A stretch of DNA of 64,000 nucleotides from JBBIPA01 sp963775935 (GTDB lineage Bacteria > Chloroflexota > Dehalococcoidia > GIF9 > UBA5629), in assembly GCA_963775935.1 (NCBI GenBank), contig CAVZKR010000006.1, positions 62,001-126,000 on the forward strand, given 5' to 3'. Under the pieces are notes generated by a model. It had not been told where the DNA came from. It was given only the letters and a program-made list of their open reading frames with translations, and made no database searches. The translations under genes were made by a program, and so were the position numbers. Positions 1-9,467 of this stretch are shown piece after piece. Each line of letters starts with the position of its first letter. Position 1 is the stretch's first letter.

Positions 1-778
1 GACATATATATATCTGTTTAATACCAATCTCTGACCAGAAATAGCTTAGCGGACTGCCATCCTGCCCGCTAAAGCCCCAGGGATTTGTTTCAGGATCGCA
101 TCCCCAAAAAAGGACCATTTCGCAGTTCTCGGTCATATCCTTTAAGGTATTGGCTATCGGATACATCATACCGACTTTCCCATCTCCCCAGACAAACTTA
201 GCCCCCCAGTACCAGCCTTCCCAGCTATCCGGGTTTCTAATTTGTATTGTGAAGCCTCCCATCTGATGCAATAGCAGTAATGGACTGGCATGCGGAGCAT
301 GCAAATGTTTGCATTCTGAATGTCCGTCTACCTGTGCAAGTACTGCAAATGGACCATAGTTCTTATAAACCCTCTTTAGCTCACTGGCGATAATATCCGT
401 AACTTCATCCCAGGAGATTCTCTTGTACTTGCTTTTTCCCCGGTTCTGTGGGTTTCTCTGTCCATTAGGATCCCAATCTACTCTTTTCAAGGGGTATTTA
501 ATTCGATTTGGAGAATAAACACGTTTTTTGTATGCCAGAGAGAAAGGGGATGGCATTGATTTCATTTTTGGTTCTAAGGCCTTGCCATCCCGCCAAATCT
601 TCCACGGATTGAAATCCTTCCTATCGTATTTCCAGTCATATTTTAAAGGTCTGACCCTCACTATTTTCCCGTCCTTGACATCAACGGCACAGGGAGCCCC
701 ACCACCTTGCGTACCGCCAAGGCCAAGTGCTTTTATGACCGTTTTTTCTCCTTCTATAGGCTTCTCTTTTTGTGGCAT
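1..778 (-). CDS. Transhydroxylase-like molybdopterin subunit, N-terminal part (cut by window edge)
   Basis: The reading frame is open from the ATG at 778 to the window edge, so about 259 N-terminal residues are present and the C-terminus lies outside. The start has a Shine-Dalgarno match (GAGGAGA) just upstream at about 781-790. The protein resembles the large (Mo) subunit of pyrogallol-phloroglucinol transhydroxylase. It has no N-terminal Cys cluster for an Fe-S centre and keeps a DGH motif. It also has NPDSWEGW, whose Asp-Ser pair corresponds to the Mo-ligand Ser and neighbouring Asp of the Pelobacter enzyme, and FWGCDPE. It is closely similar to the genes at 4004-6655 and 30691-33355. An electron-transfer beta subunit could lie beyond the edge. 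Substrate is unknown. The family call is firm; specificity is inference. Confidence 0.85.
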   Translation of the reverse strand, partial: MPQKEKPIEGEKTVIKALGLGGTQGGGAPCAVDVKDGKIVRVRPLKYDWKYDRKDFNPWKIWRDGKALEPKMKSMPSPFSLAYKKRVYSPNRIKYPLKRVDWDPNGQRNPQNRGKSKYKRISWDEVTDIIASELKRVYKNYGPFAVLAQVDGHSECKHLHAPHASPLLLLHQMGGFTIQIRNPDSWEGWYWGAKFVWGDGKVGMMYPIANTLKDMTENCEMVLFWGCDPETNPWGFSGQDGSPLSYFWSEIGIKQIYIC

Positions 779-1180
779 TTTTATCTCCTCGTCTAGCGAT
801 TCACTAAGGTGTAAAGGTAATTTACTAGTCCGTCATTCATTTCTATAAGCTAAATTATTACGGCTTTATTCTTTTTTCAATCTTCCCCTGTTGGGACAGT
901 ACAGATTTAAACTGGTATTTCCCGTATCAATTTGCAACCAAGCAATTATTATCCTTCATTAGCATTCGTTATTATAATAATCCTCATTGGGCCATGCGTT
1001 TGCATGTTTATGATTTGCTCTTCCATGTACCTTAATGTTCCCAGGGCTAGTCTGGCATTAAATTATGGACCGTGTCTCCTTTAGTTTTTTTATGTCTTGA
1101 TCCTTCGATTCTGTTTTTTGAAATAGGATAGCGGGTTATTTTTCAGGCTTATCTACAAGATTAATAATTCATGCCAAAAT
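779..1180. other. Intergenic stretch, no gene seen
   Basis: About 400 bases between the start of the first molybdopterin gene and the 3' end of the amidohydrolase. It is AT-rich with many stops in all frames. I see only the ribosome-binding site of the downstream gene at about 781-790. No remnant of a neighbouring family could be recognised. Confidence 0.5.
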
Positions 1181-2230
1181 CTAGGACTTTATATTAAAAA
1201 TTTTCATGGCATTCTCCCCCAAAATTAACAATTTGTCTTTCTCTGTGATATCCAAATTTCGAATGAAATCAACACCCTTAATTAACCATTCGCGATGGAG
1301 GGGATAAGAACTTCCCCAAACAATATGATCTGCTCCAAGTACTTCGACAGCACATTCTAATTGTGCTTTGCCCCATGGCGGAGCATGCGAGATATCAAAG
1401 TAAATATTCTGCTTCAGATAGCTCGTTACCTTGTCCGCTATTTGATCGATGTACTCGAAATCTTCTTGTACTGCCGACTCTCTACGCGATAATGCTAATA
1501 TATCAGCGTAGGCAAAGAATCCTCCACCTAGTAAAGTGGGTATGAACTTCAAATTTGGGTACTCATCGAGCAACCCACTGCAAAGTATTCTCATTAAATT
1601 TGTCATCTGAGCCACACACCGTGCGTAGGTACGGCGAAGGTTTGTATATTTAGTGAAAGAATCATAATCAACAGGCAGCATGGTGTGATGAATGACAATA
1701 GGTACGCCTAATTGGTTTATTTTCTTAAAGTGCGGCCTGAAAACTTCCTCATCCAGGTAAAGGTTGCCATAATGCGCAGGCATCTCAATCCCCACAAAAC
1801 CTAACTCTTTAATACAGCGTTCTAGTTCATAAAGACAGTCGGTGTCACCCCATGGAGGCACGGTTGCCAAGCCTAGAAACCGATCAGGATGTTCTTTGAC
1901 AGTTTCAGCCATCCAGTCGTTAATCTTTTTACACAATTCCAAGGTTAGCCATTCCTCCCAAATTGCCAGTCGCAAAATAGCTTTACCTACTCCGACTTGA
2001 TCCATAACATCTAGGCGATCTTTATTATCAACCCGTCTCATGGTCATATTCAAATTTGGACAGCCTTTTGGCTTAGATATAATTATCTGCCTAATATCTG
2101 ATCCAGGTACGTTCGTCACTTCAACATGCTCTCCGTAAGCACGGGGAATACAACGTATGAACGCGTTTTGTATGGACTGGTCAGCAAAGAGTTGGCTAGG
2201 AAGCCAGTGTGAATTAACATCTATGATCAT
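1181..2230 (-). CDS. Family-2 amidohydrolase (ACMSD-like) with altered metal site
   Basis: A 349-residue TIM-barrel amidohydrolase of the ACMSD / gamma-resorcylate decarboxylase group (Amidohydro_2), which mostly performs metal-dependent decarboxylation or hydration of ring or semialdehyde acids in the cytoplasm. The N-terminus MIIDVNSHWLP occupies the place of the usual Asp-x-His-x-His metal motif, with the first His replaced by Asn6. His181-His182 on the mid-barrel strand are kept. The GSD motif expected near the C-terminus reads GSSYP, so the metal Asp is Ser308. The same changes recur in the paralogues at 53727-54770 and 59046-60089. A molybdopterin gene lies downstream and an orphan SBP gene upstream. 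It may bind metal differently or act without it; the reaction is unknown. Confidence 0.85.
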   Translation of the reverse strand: MIIDVNSHWLPSQLFADQSIQNAFIRCIPRAYGEHVEVTNVPGSDIRQIIISKPKGCPNLNMTMRRVDNKDRLDVMDQVGVGKAILRLAIWEEWLTLELCKKINDWMAETVKEHPDRFLGLATVPPWGDTDCLYELERCIKELGFVGIEMPAHYGNLYLDEEVFRPHFKKINQLGVPIVIHHTMLPVDYDSFTKYTNLRRTYARCVAQMTNLMRILCSGLLDEYPNLKFIPTLLGGGFFAYADILALSRRESAVQEDFEYIDQIADKVTSYLKQNIYFDISHAPPWGKAQLECAVEVLGADHIVWGSSYPLHREWLIKGVDFIRNLDITEKDKLLILGENAMKIFNIKS

Positions 2231-2294
2231 AAAAAACCTCCATTAATAGTATTTCTAATAACACGAAGGGCAGATTTCTACAGATGACCTGATT

Positions 2295-2336
2295 CTAGGG
2301 GCATAGGATCATGTGGGTGTGAACATCGACAATCAT
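2295..2336 (-). pseudogene. 13-codon N-terminal scrap of a family-2 amidohydrolase
   Basis: Upstream of the intact amidohydrolase, an AAGGAG ribosome-binding site precedes ATG and 13 codons reading MIVDVHTHMILCP, then a stop. This is the canonical start of an amidohydrolase, including the His-x-His metal motif that the intact neighbour lacks. Nothing of the rest of such a gene follows. It is best read as a deletion remnant; a leader peptide is possible but less likely. The remaining 249 bases to 2585 hold no gene I can recognise. Confidence 0.5.
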
Positions 2337-2585
2337 CTTTACTCCTTAATTATATTTATACCTGATCGTAGAGTAGTACTCTGTACCCCCATTATTTTGA
2401 TCACATCGAAACTGCTTTGTGTAGAGACTTAGCACAAAATATATTTTGAAAGCTATTTGATTCCTCCAGTCAATCTAATATCAATTAGGCAATCATTAGC
2501 TCAACCTATTTGATCATATGTATTATTCTGACAACTAAGTAATATATAGGGAAAAGCATAGAACTAACAGAAAATGAATCACATT

Positions 2586-3695
2586 TTATTGTCCTTTGAG
2601 GATCAAGTTAACTTCCTTTACTAAGTCTTGAAATTCTTTAGATGCTTGGTAATCAACAAGCTTGGTATCACGGCTCCCCCACAAAATTGGAATACCTTTT
2701 CTTTTTGCTTCGGTCACTATTTCATATTCATTGCTACCCTGATAAAGATAGTTGCCATAACCAAGCACCTCCTGGGAAAACTTTGCACCTGCAGGGCTGG
2801 CAAGAAAGATAACAATCAGCTTAGCTGCATTTGGATGCTTTGCCCTCGCTAAAACTGGCGTACCGGCCTCATTAAGCTCAACAAAATCTAGGTTTTGAGA
2901 TGCTATCGGGAAATCCTTATCCTTTTGCTTTATTCTGTACAGATATTGACTACCCATAATTGCCATCCAACTTTCGCCCAGTAGGAGTTTATTTTGGAGA
3001 TTTAGATAAGTATCTTTCACTGCTTCGTTCTTTACTATGTCTCGGAGTATTTGCTTGCCCTTCTCATCACCCAGAGTATGGATATAAGTCGCCCACAAGT
3101 TGGGAAAAGTAAATATGCCAATTTTCCCTTTCCATTTTGGATTAGCCAGTTCACTGAAGCTCTTCGGCACATCTTGAGCAGATACTTTTGTCGAGTTATA
3201 AATTAGTAGAGATGCGTAACCCCAAGTGAAAGGAGTATTGAAAGTCGGTATTATACTTTCAGGGTTTGTATCCTTGGTTAGTATTGATTTCCAGTCAACC
3301 TTTTCAAATATGCCAGACGGACCATGAAGTGCAATTTGAGTGTTAGAAAGGTGCATAAGGTCATAGGAGGGGGTTACTCCAACTTCAAACTCCTGCCTTA
3401 CCCTAGTTCCAGCCTCTGCCATAACGCCAGAGGTAACCACGATGTTAATGTCAACACCAAACATTTTCTTGATCTCATTTCTTAATTGTTCAGGATAATA
3501 TGGGATATCAGCGAATACGTTAACTTCGCCCTCCGCTTTTGCCCCTTCAATAATTTTATCCAGAGGTGTTAAGGTTGATACTGGTGTTGGTACTGTCGAC
3601 GGCGGCTCAGATGCCTGTTTGGCACAGGCAGGTATTACAAGAACTACTGCAATAACCAGAATAGTCACTATAATTATCCATTGTTTCTTGTTCAT
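2586..3695 (-). CDS. ABC transporter substrate-binding lipoprotein (FbpA-like)
   Basis: A 369-residue extracellular solute-binding protein of the iron(III)/polyamine-type clan. I chose the ATG at 3695 because AAGGAGG lies just upstream; a longer frame from 3722 lacks such a site. A hydrophobic signal segment ends in a lipobox with Cys near residue 24 (VIPAC), followed by a Pro/Ser/Thr-rich linker, so it should be a membrane-anchored lipoprotein. The mature part opens with an EGAKAEGEVNVFAD segment typical of these SBPs. No permease or ATPase gene is adjacent, so it must borrow one of the fused permeases elsewhere in the window or be an orphan. The ligand cannot be told. Confidence 0.85.
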   Translation of the reverse strand: MNKKQWIIIVTILVIAVVLVIPACAKQASEPPSTVPTPVSTLTPLDKIIEGAKAEGEVNVFADIPYYPEQLRNEIKKMFGVDINIVVTSGVMAEAGTRVRQEFEVGVTPSYDLMHLSNTQIALHGPSGIFEKVDWKSILTKDTNPESIIPTFNTPFTWGYASLLIYNSTKVSAQDVPKSFSELANPKWKGKIGIFTFPNLWATYIHTLGDEKGKQILRDIVKNEAVKDTYLNLQNKLLLGESWMAIMGSQYLYRIKQKDKDFPIASQNLDFVELNEAGTPVLARAKHPNAAKLIVIFLASPAGAKFSQEVLGYGNYLYQGSNEYEIVTEAKRKGIPILWGSRDTKLVDYQASKEFQDLVKEVNLILKGQ

Positions 3696-3829
3696 TTTTT
3701 CCTCCTTTGTTATTATATTCAACCCAGGTCAGCTATTTATTTCTGTATGCATTCACATCTCACTACCTCCCATTGTTTATAATGTCGTTTAATTATATTA
3801 TTTAACTTCTTTTGCCACAATTCTTCTGA

Positions 3830-3985
3830 GCCTCTATCCTCGAAGTTTCAGTTCACTTCTAACCAACCTTCTTCTTCCAATGATAGAATGTCCGTTTAAG
3901 AGTATTCGTCTTCCATAAACTTCAGGGCGGGTGTCTCTGACTCAGCCTGACGTATGGCAAAGGCAACCTGCCATGCTACGCACTA
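3830..3985 (-). pseudogene. Degenerate IS3-type OrfA remnant
   Basis: Reading the minus strand gives AWQVAFAIRQAESETP and, one frame away, KRTFYHWKKKVG. These match the OrfA of the IS3 element at 20976-22243 (EQVTFALRQAESGTP and EQTFYRWKKKY) in the same order. Frameshifts and stops separate the pieces, and no OrfB follows. It marks an old IS3-family insertion between the two molybdopterin-linked genes. Confidence 0.6.
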
Positions 3986-4003
3986 GAAATTTAATGGAAT
4001 ACT

Positions 4004-6655
4004 TCACCTTTTGTTTATTTGATGATGCCGCAAACCTCTAACCTCCATCCAAGCGTTAAAGCGCAGCCCAGAAGCCGGGTCATATTCTCTTTCAAATGCT
4101 TCGGGATATAGTTTTTTCCACTCTTCCATCTCAGCCGCGATAACCCTTTGTACATCAACCAGATACCCACTGGTAGCCTGACCGCCACAATTCTTAGAAA
4201 TTATTCCCGTTGGGGATATGAGGTTAATCGCTCCACCTCTGTCGAGCTTTCCGGGTATTATCCAGTCACATCTGGCTCCGTGGTCAACATATACTACGCC
4301 AGACATTATTCTTTCCCAGGCAATAGCTCCGCAAAGAACAGTACCTCTCTCGTTGAACACCTTGACTATATCTCCAGTCTTAATGCACTGCTTTTCAGCA
4401 TCTTGCGTGTTAATCCAAAGAGGCTCATACATGTATCCATCTGGACCTTTTACCTTACATGTCGGGATTTCTCTTGTCCATGATATATCATCGCATTGGG
4501 CATGCACCCTCCACCTGCCGTGGTTAGACATCATGAGTAGAGGATACATCTTCGACCTTTCGCTGGAGAGCCTTTCATCATGCGTTTCGCTTTTTTCAAT
4601 CCAGTGTGGTACCGGTGGTCTCTCCTTATCATCGGGATAGAGCTTGGCTAACCTGGCAGAATAAAACTCCAGCTTACCTGATGGTGTTGGCAATCGATTG
4701 ACCTCAGGGTCCTTGTAGAACTTTATCAAACCAGCTGGGTCTCGTTCCCAATCTTCGGCCAATGGATATATGAAGTATTCCTTCTCCTTAAATTCTTCCC
4801 AGGTGGTATAATCATTCATGTTTAGAGTGTAAAAAGTATCTCTTATCAATTCCTCAGGAGTCTTACCTTCCCGAACCTTCTCCTCCATTCCCAGTTTTTT
4901 GGCTATTTCACAGACTACCTCAAGGTCGGTTTTAGATTCCCCTACTGGTTTGATAGCTTGCCTCTGGAGCACCCCGGTATGAATCTGCACTCCCTGCCTG
5001 AGGTTTGTCATTATATCTTCCTGCTCTAATGTAGTACTAACTGGCAGGATTATGTCAGCAAGAAGAGTATCGTTCTCAAGCCACAGATGCTGTACTACAA
5101 TACATTCTATTTTGGGACTTTGAAAGGCTTGAATAGTCTCATTGCCACAGTTCCAGCAGGTAGTCCGGCAGGGGGTATCACTCCATACCATATGTATCTC
5201 AGTGCCCCCTTCTTCTTTTGGTATAGGGTAAGTATATTTAATAAACTGATCTTCAGCCGGTGTTTTGATTGCTGTGCTACCCCAAAAAGTAACAGGTGGA
5301 TTAAGGATAGCTTTATGAATTAGAGTCTTGGGAATAAATTGTTTTGCGGTTTTGGGGACCAAATCCTTCCATTGTTTATATGCAGGATTGATCCCAGGCA
5401 ACACACGGCTTATGTCCTTTAATCCTCCCTTGACTCTGGGCATCCCTTTATACGTTATTTGACACTGGTGGACTCCTGGTTTGCCCAGCCCCTGCATTCC
5501 CAGTAATATACATTCCAGCCTAGCAGGTTCATGAGAGTAGGCTCCGCGTATCATAGAACCTCCAAAATAGTGGGCAATTGATGTTGTCTTAGAAGCAAAT
5601 TCTCTTGCCAAGGCTTTGATTGTCCATATTGGCACTCCGCATTTAGGAGAAGCCCAATCAGGTGTCTTGGGAACCCCATCCTCCCCACCCAGAACATAGT
5701 CCTTGAACTTGTCGAAACCAACGGTATGGGTGACTACATAGTCTTTATCGTAGATCTCCTCGTTGATCCAGACATAAGCTATGGCCAGTTGCAACGCAGC
5801 ATCTGTATTAGGTAGTATCGGAATCCATTTATCAGCATGAACAGCAGCTCCGTAGTTCAGGTCAGGGCATATGTATACCTGTTTTATTTTCGCCTCAGAC
5901 CAAAAGTAGCAAAGCCGACTGGCAAACTGACCGGTAAATCCCCAGGGTGTCGCCTCCGGGTCACATCCCCAAAAGAGAACCATGTCACAGTTGTCCGTCA
6001 TATCCTTGACAATATTATCTGAGGGATCCATCATACCGATCGACCCCTCTCCCCACACATGTTTTGAGCCCCAATACCAGCCCTCCCAGCTATCCGGATT
6101 CCGCATTTGTAGCGTGAACCCTCCCATCTTATCAAGAAGCAACAGGGGACAGCCATGACTGGAATGTACAGTCTTACATTCTCCGTGTCCGTCTACCTGT
6201 GCCAGTATTCCATAAGGTCCGTATTTTTTGTGCACCCTCTTTATCTCACTGGCTATAAGGTCTGTAGCTTGATCCCACGAGATTCTCTGGAACTTACTTT
6301 TACCCCTGTTCTCAGGGTGCCTCTCCCCCTTAGGGTTCCAATCAATCCTCTTTAAGGGATACTTAATCCTGTTCGGAGAATACACTCGCTTTTTGTAAGC
6401 CAGTGAGAAAGGAGCTGGCAACGATTTCATAAGTGGTTCAAGGGTTTTGCCGTTCCTCTGAATCTTCCAGGTACTCAACTCCTCCTTGGTATACTTCCAA
6501 TCATAGCGTAATGGCCTAATCCTTATTATTCTGCCATTCTTAACGTCAACTACGGTGGCATTTCCGCCTGTGTAACCGCCGCCAAGGGAAAGTGTTTTTA
6601 TGACTGTTTTCTCTGCCTCATCACGAGCTTTAGCCTCATCTTTATCGTCTGGCAT
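4004..6655 (-). CDS. Pyrogallol-phloroglucinol transhydroxylase-like molybdopterin subunit
   Basis: A complete 883-residue Mo-bis-MGD protein, near the 875 residues known for the Pelobacter transhydroxylase large subunit. The start at 6655 is preferred because GGGGGAG sits directly upstream. There is no N-terminal Cys motif for an Fe-S cluster, as in transhydroxylase alpha and unlike most DMSO-reductase relatives. His157, Asp188 and Ser189 (DGHGE and NPDSWEGW) match the positions of the catalytic His and Asp and the Mo-ligand Ser of that enzyme. The C-terminal cofactor-binding region includes MMSNHGRWRVHAQ. There is no signal or Tat motif, so it is cytoplasmic. No Fe-S beta subunit is adjacent; the one at 29875-30690 is 25 kb away. 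The ring-hydroxylation chemistry is inferred, the substrate unknown. Confidence 0.88.
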   Translation of the reverse strand: MPDDKDEAKARDEAEKTVIKTLSLGGGYTGGNATVVDVKNGRIIRIRPLRYDWKYTKEELSTWKIQRNGKTLEPLMKSLPAPFSLAYKKRVYSPNRIKYPLKRIDWNPKGERHPENRGKSKFQRISWDQATDLIASEIKRVHKKYGPYGILAQVDGHGECKTVHSSHGCPLLLLDKMGGFTLQMRNPDSWEGWYWGSKHVWGEGSIGMMDPSDNIVKDMTDNCDMVLFWGCDPEATPWGFTGQFASRLCYFWSEAKIKQVYICPDLNYGAAVHADKWIPILPNTDAALQLAIAYVWINEEIYDKDYVVTHTVGFDKFKDYVLGGEDGVPKTPDWASPKCGVPIWTIKALAREFASKTTSIAHYFGGSMIRGAYSHEPARLECILLGMQGLGKPGVHQCQITYKGMPRVKGGLKDISRVLPGINPAYKQWKDLVPKTAKQFIPKTLIHKAILNPPVTFWGSTAIKTPAEDQFIKYTYPIPKEEGGTEIHMVWSDTPCRTTCWNCGNETIQAFQSPKIECIVVQHLWLENDTLLADIILPVSTTLEQEDIMTNLRQGVQIHTGVLQRQAIKPVGESKTDLEVVCEIAKKLGMEEKVREGKTPEELIRDTFYTLNMNDYTTWEEFKEKEYFIYPLAEDWERDPAGLIKFYKDPEVNRLPTPSGKLEFYSARLAKLYPDDKERPPVPHWIEKSETHDERLSSERSKMYPLLMMSNHGRWRVHAQCDDISWTREIPTCKVKGPDGYMYEPLWINTQDAEKQCIKTGDIVKVFNERGTVLCGAIAWERIMSGVVYVDHGARCDWIIPGKLDRGGAINLISPTGIISKNCGGQATSGYLVDVQRVIAAEMEEWKKLYPEAFEREYDPASGLRFNAWMEVRGLRHHQINKR

Positions 6656-6871
6656 TTCTAGCTCCCCCTTAAGCATTTATACTTGTCTCTAGACTTAGCT
6701 AACTATGTTACAAGTCATATACATCAGTTTTTAAAAGACAGATATTGCAAACCCTCATAAACTCTATTATTTACTGATAAGGTACTCTTGATACAAAGCT
6801 ACGCTTTTTTCAAGCAAAATAATTCATTGCTTGAAATGCAATGGTTGCCTGCCTTTCGTGTCAGTAGAAAT

Positions 6872-8122
6872 TCATGAAGATCGTCGATCAATCTCAACCT
6901 TACCTTCCAGGATAACCATTTTTATTTTCTTCTTATCTTGTAGGATTTTAATGTCCGTCAGAGGATCACCGTCCACAACAATAATGTCGGCGAATTTCCC
7001 TGGTTCTATCGTACCTGTTTTATCACCGATAAAACTAGCTATTGCGCCATTTTTAGTGGCAGCCACGATGGCTTCCATTGGTGTAAAATCACACTGTTTG
7101 ACCAACAGCTCCAGTTCAACAGCACTACTGCCAAGTCTCCGCACCAAGACTTCACCACCAGAATCAGTCCCGATAGAAAGAATGCCACCTGACTTACGAA
7201 CTCTTTTATATCCCTTTGGCATTTGCTCAACTCTCTTATGACCCATTTCTATCTCACTGGGCGGTCTTCCCACTTCGGCACCGTGAAGTAGTATTGACGT
7301 CCAACAACTTAGATTAGAAACAAATATAACACCAGCCTTATTCCCCATTTCCACCACTTCATCTTCAACCCCATAAGCATGATCTATTGTTTTAGCCCCG
7401 CCGAGTATTGCGCACTCTGAATCTTTGGAACTTTCACAGTGGACAGTAACAAATTTGCCGACCTGTGCTGCCGTTTGGACAATGGCTTTTAATTCGTCCT
7501 GGTTAAACATGGAACCACGTCTTGGCCATATTTTGACAAAATCTGATCCACGGCTCAAAGTGTAGCGAGTAGCCTTAATACATTCATCTACACCGTCACA
7601 GAAGATAGCTTGCCCCGACTGACTACCCAAAAGCCTGCTTGTCCGTCCATCTACATATTCTGGAGGCATATATTTATATGGACTTCCAAGTGCATTTTGC
7701 AGCATATAACCTGCTGCCACTATACGAGGCACTCCGGTTAAAATACCCTCATCTACTGCCTGTTTCAGGAATACCCCATTTATTCCGCCGCAAGACTTAA
7801 TTGTGGTAAAGCCTTCTGACAGATAATCTTTGGCATCAAAAATTGCTTTGATCAATCTGACTTCCCTGGGACGCGAAAGTTTTTCTAGATATGTGTCATC
7901 GGTCTTTGAGCCAGCTAGATGCATATGTGCATCTATCATACCGGGCATGACTGTTTTCCCGGTTACATCTATAATATCTGCCTCTTTTGGGATATTGATA
8001 TTCTGTCCCACCGTCCTGATCTTCTTATTCTCGATTATTACAGTTGCATTTTCTATAGGCACTCCGCCTGTTCCATCAATTAACTTACCAGCTTTGATTG
8101 CTTTAATCTCAACTTCAGACAT
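6872..8122 (-). CDS. Imidazolonepropionase-type amidohydrolase (COG1228)
   Basis: A 416-residue metal-dependent hydrolase of the imidazolonepropionase / prolidase-like amidohydrolase group. Start at 8122 is supported by AAGGAG seven bases upstream. Metal-site motifs are complete: DAHMH after GKTVMPGMI, VHCES and IDHAYG for later His ligands, and GTDSGGE for the final Asp. A C-terminal segment GKFADIIVVDGDPL is typical of the family's beta-sandwich. It belongs to the cytoplasmic cyclic amide/lactone hydrolases; the real substrate is unknown. A cupin gene starts just upstream (8248-8730), a pairing repeated at 24878-26673 and 56126-57951, which suggests the two act on one pathway. Confidence 0.88.
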   Translation of the reverse strand: MSEVEIKAIKAGKLIDGTGGVPIENATVIIENKKIRTVGQNINIPKEADIIDVTGKTVMPGMIDAHMHLAGSKTDDTYLEKLSRPREVRLIKAIFDAKDYLSEGFTTIKSCGGINGVFLKQAVDEGILTGVPRIVAAGYMLQNALGSPYKYMPPEYVDGRTSRLLGSQSGQAIFCDGVDECIKATRYTLSRGSDFVKIWPRRGSMFNQDELKAIVQTAAQVGKFVTVHCESSKDSECAILGGAKTIDHAYGVEDEVVEMGNKAGVIFVSNLSCWTSILLHGAEVGRPPSEIEMGHKRVEQMPKGYKRVRKSGGILSIGTDSGGEVLVRRLGSSAVELELLVKQCDFTPMEAIVAATKNGAIASFIGDKTGTIEPGKFADIIVVDGDPLTDIKILQDKKKIKMVILEGKVEIDRRSS

Positions 8123-8247
8123 TTGGTTTCTCCTTATCAATAGCTCTATCGGAAAAGGTTAATACACATCGACTCCAAGTTAGAGCACTATAACTATTTA
8201 TTTGGAGCCTGTCTATTTGAATCTAGATTTAGTGCAAAAAGCTGAGT

Positions 8248-8730
8248 TTATACCCCTCTGACAGGATATTTTGTGGCATTATGAAGCGCTTCACCTACAT
8301 TGAGTCCAATTACCACACGTAGAGATGGTCTCTTAACGTTCCTGTAAAATATTGGCATATGCAATAATCCCTTAGGTACATAGATCAAAGTTGTGGTCTT
8401 GAAGGTAATTTTTTCTGTGTCTTCTCCCTCACCCAGCCAATACTCGACATCAGCCCCTAGGTCCATTCTATCGTCAGGATTACTACCCAGAAAAATAAAG
8501 ATCTCGTCGCAATTGTGTTTATGCGGTGGTTTATCGGGAGTGACTCCAGAAGCACAGTCCGTCGTTATCCAGAGAAACTCAATCATTGTATTGGCTTCTT
8601 TTATTGGCCCAGTCGTCTTCAGAAACCAAAATGGTGCTACCCATCCCAACTCAGGTCTTCCCCAGGCGATACTGAGGTCTGGTGGTATCAGCTTTCTGAC
8701 CACGTATTTCTCGTACCTTGATTCCATCAT
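8248..8730 (-). CDS. Small cupin protein, copy 1
   Basis: A 161-residue single-domain cupin. I place the start at the MMESRYEKYVV methionine (8730), by match with the paralogue at 27214-27699; GGAGG lies about 16 bases upstream. The first cupin motif HKHNCDE supplies two His and a Glu as metal ligands, and PKGLLHMPIFYRN supplies the final His in canonical spacing. There is no signal peptide. Small cupins of this size may be isomerases, dioxygenases or ligand binders. Linkage to a COG1228 amidohydrolase in three places suggests a role beside that enzyme. Confidence 0.85.
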   Translation of the reverse strand: MMESRYEKYVVRKLIPPDLSIAWGRPELGWVAPFWFLKTTGPIKEANTMIEFLWITTDCASGVTPDKPPHKHNCDEIFIFLGSNPDDRMDLGADVEYWLGEGEDTEKITFKTTTLIYVPKGLLHMPIFYRNVKRPSLRVVIGLNVGEALHNATKYPVRGV

Positions 8731-8773
8731 GTGTTTATTATTTATGCCTCCTTTCATATAGTAATTTCTTACC

Positions 8774-9133
8774 CTAGACAAACCTTTTCTTTGTATCACC
8801 TAAAATAATTTCTCTTTCATGAGGTTTCTCTAGACCTGCTACATAGCGAGGGATTGTAGTTTTTCTGTAACTACTGGGCCCAAGCAGAGTGTATACATCT
8901 CCCTCCTCAATCCTAAAGCTAACTTCCCGCAAAAATGTCACGAGCTTACCTTCAATGAAGTAGATTTTGTGCTGATTTGTCATTTGAGCCACACACCGTC
9001 CGTAGGTACGGCGAAGATTTGTATATTTAGTGAAAGAATCATACTCAACAGGTAGCATAACATGATGAATGGCAACAGGTATGCCTAATTGGTTTATTTT
9101 CCTAAAGTGCTGTCTTAACATTTCTTCATCCAA
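8774..9133 (-). pseudogene. Chimeric pseudogene: amidohydrolase piece fused to ABC ATPase piece
   Basis: The first half, DEEMLRQHFRKINQLG through RRTYGRCVAQMTN, matches the middle of the family-2 amidohydrolase at 1181-2230 (about residues 161-211). The frame then runs into REVSFRIEEGDVYTLLGP and VAGLEKP, the N-terminal region of the window's ABC ATPases. The Walker A motif is spoiled (GPSSYRKTT for GPSGCGKTT) and the frame stops soon after. It retains the catalytic core of neither parent. The frame stays open upstream to about 9200 with a segment ending FDLFQRWHFS that I do not recognise. It is a recombination scar, not a working gene. Confidence 0.8.
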
Positions 9134-9209
9134 GTAAGAAAAATGCCATCGCTGGAAAAGATCAAAGTCTTCCGGCTTATCACTACCTTTTTCTAGATCA
9201 TATTGCCTG

Positions 9210-9443
9210 TCAATAGGCGAGAATAGGCCAATCTCCTATAGACGACACTACGATCGCTCCGAGAGAACAGTCCCGTACACATAGGAAACAATGCTGACAG
9301 TCATTTGGATAGGCTACAAACGGGGCCCCGTCCTTACCCTGCCTAAAAACATCTGAAGGGCAACTATCTGGGACCGGACAATTATTTTCCTTACGTAACC
9401 CGCAATTGGCACATACATGCTTATTGATACTTTTTACAGTCAT
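9210..9443 (-). CDS. 4Fe-4S ferredoxin-like subunit
   Basis: A 77-residue protein with two Cys groups. The N-terminal one is irregular (CANCGLRKENNC, then CPSDVF) and the C-terminal one is a standard CQHCFLCVRDC cluster motif. Its layout resembles the small AprB-like ferredoxins encoded next to fumarate-reductase/AprA-type flavoproteins. It lies 24 bases downstream of the flavoprotein at 9468-11207 on the same strand, so the two probably form one complex, with the ferredoxin passing electrons to or from FAD. The C-terminus is short compared with AprB and may be truncated. Confidence 0.75.
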   Translation of the reverse strand: MTVKSINKHVCANCGLRKENNCPVPDSCPSDVFRQGKDGAPFVAYPNDCQHCFLCVRDCSLGAIVVSSIGDWPILAY

Positions 9444-9467
9444 ATTAGAGTACCCTCCTCATTTATT

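Noticed and set aside
4148..4640. Long open frames antisense to the molybdopterin genes
   Set aside because: They mirror a strongly conserved gene on the other strand, show no family motifs and lack ribosome-binding sites. Similar antisense frames occur over the other large genes.
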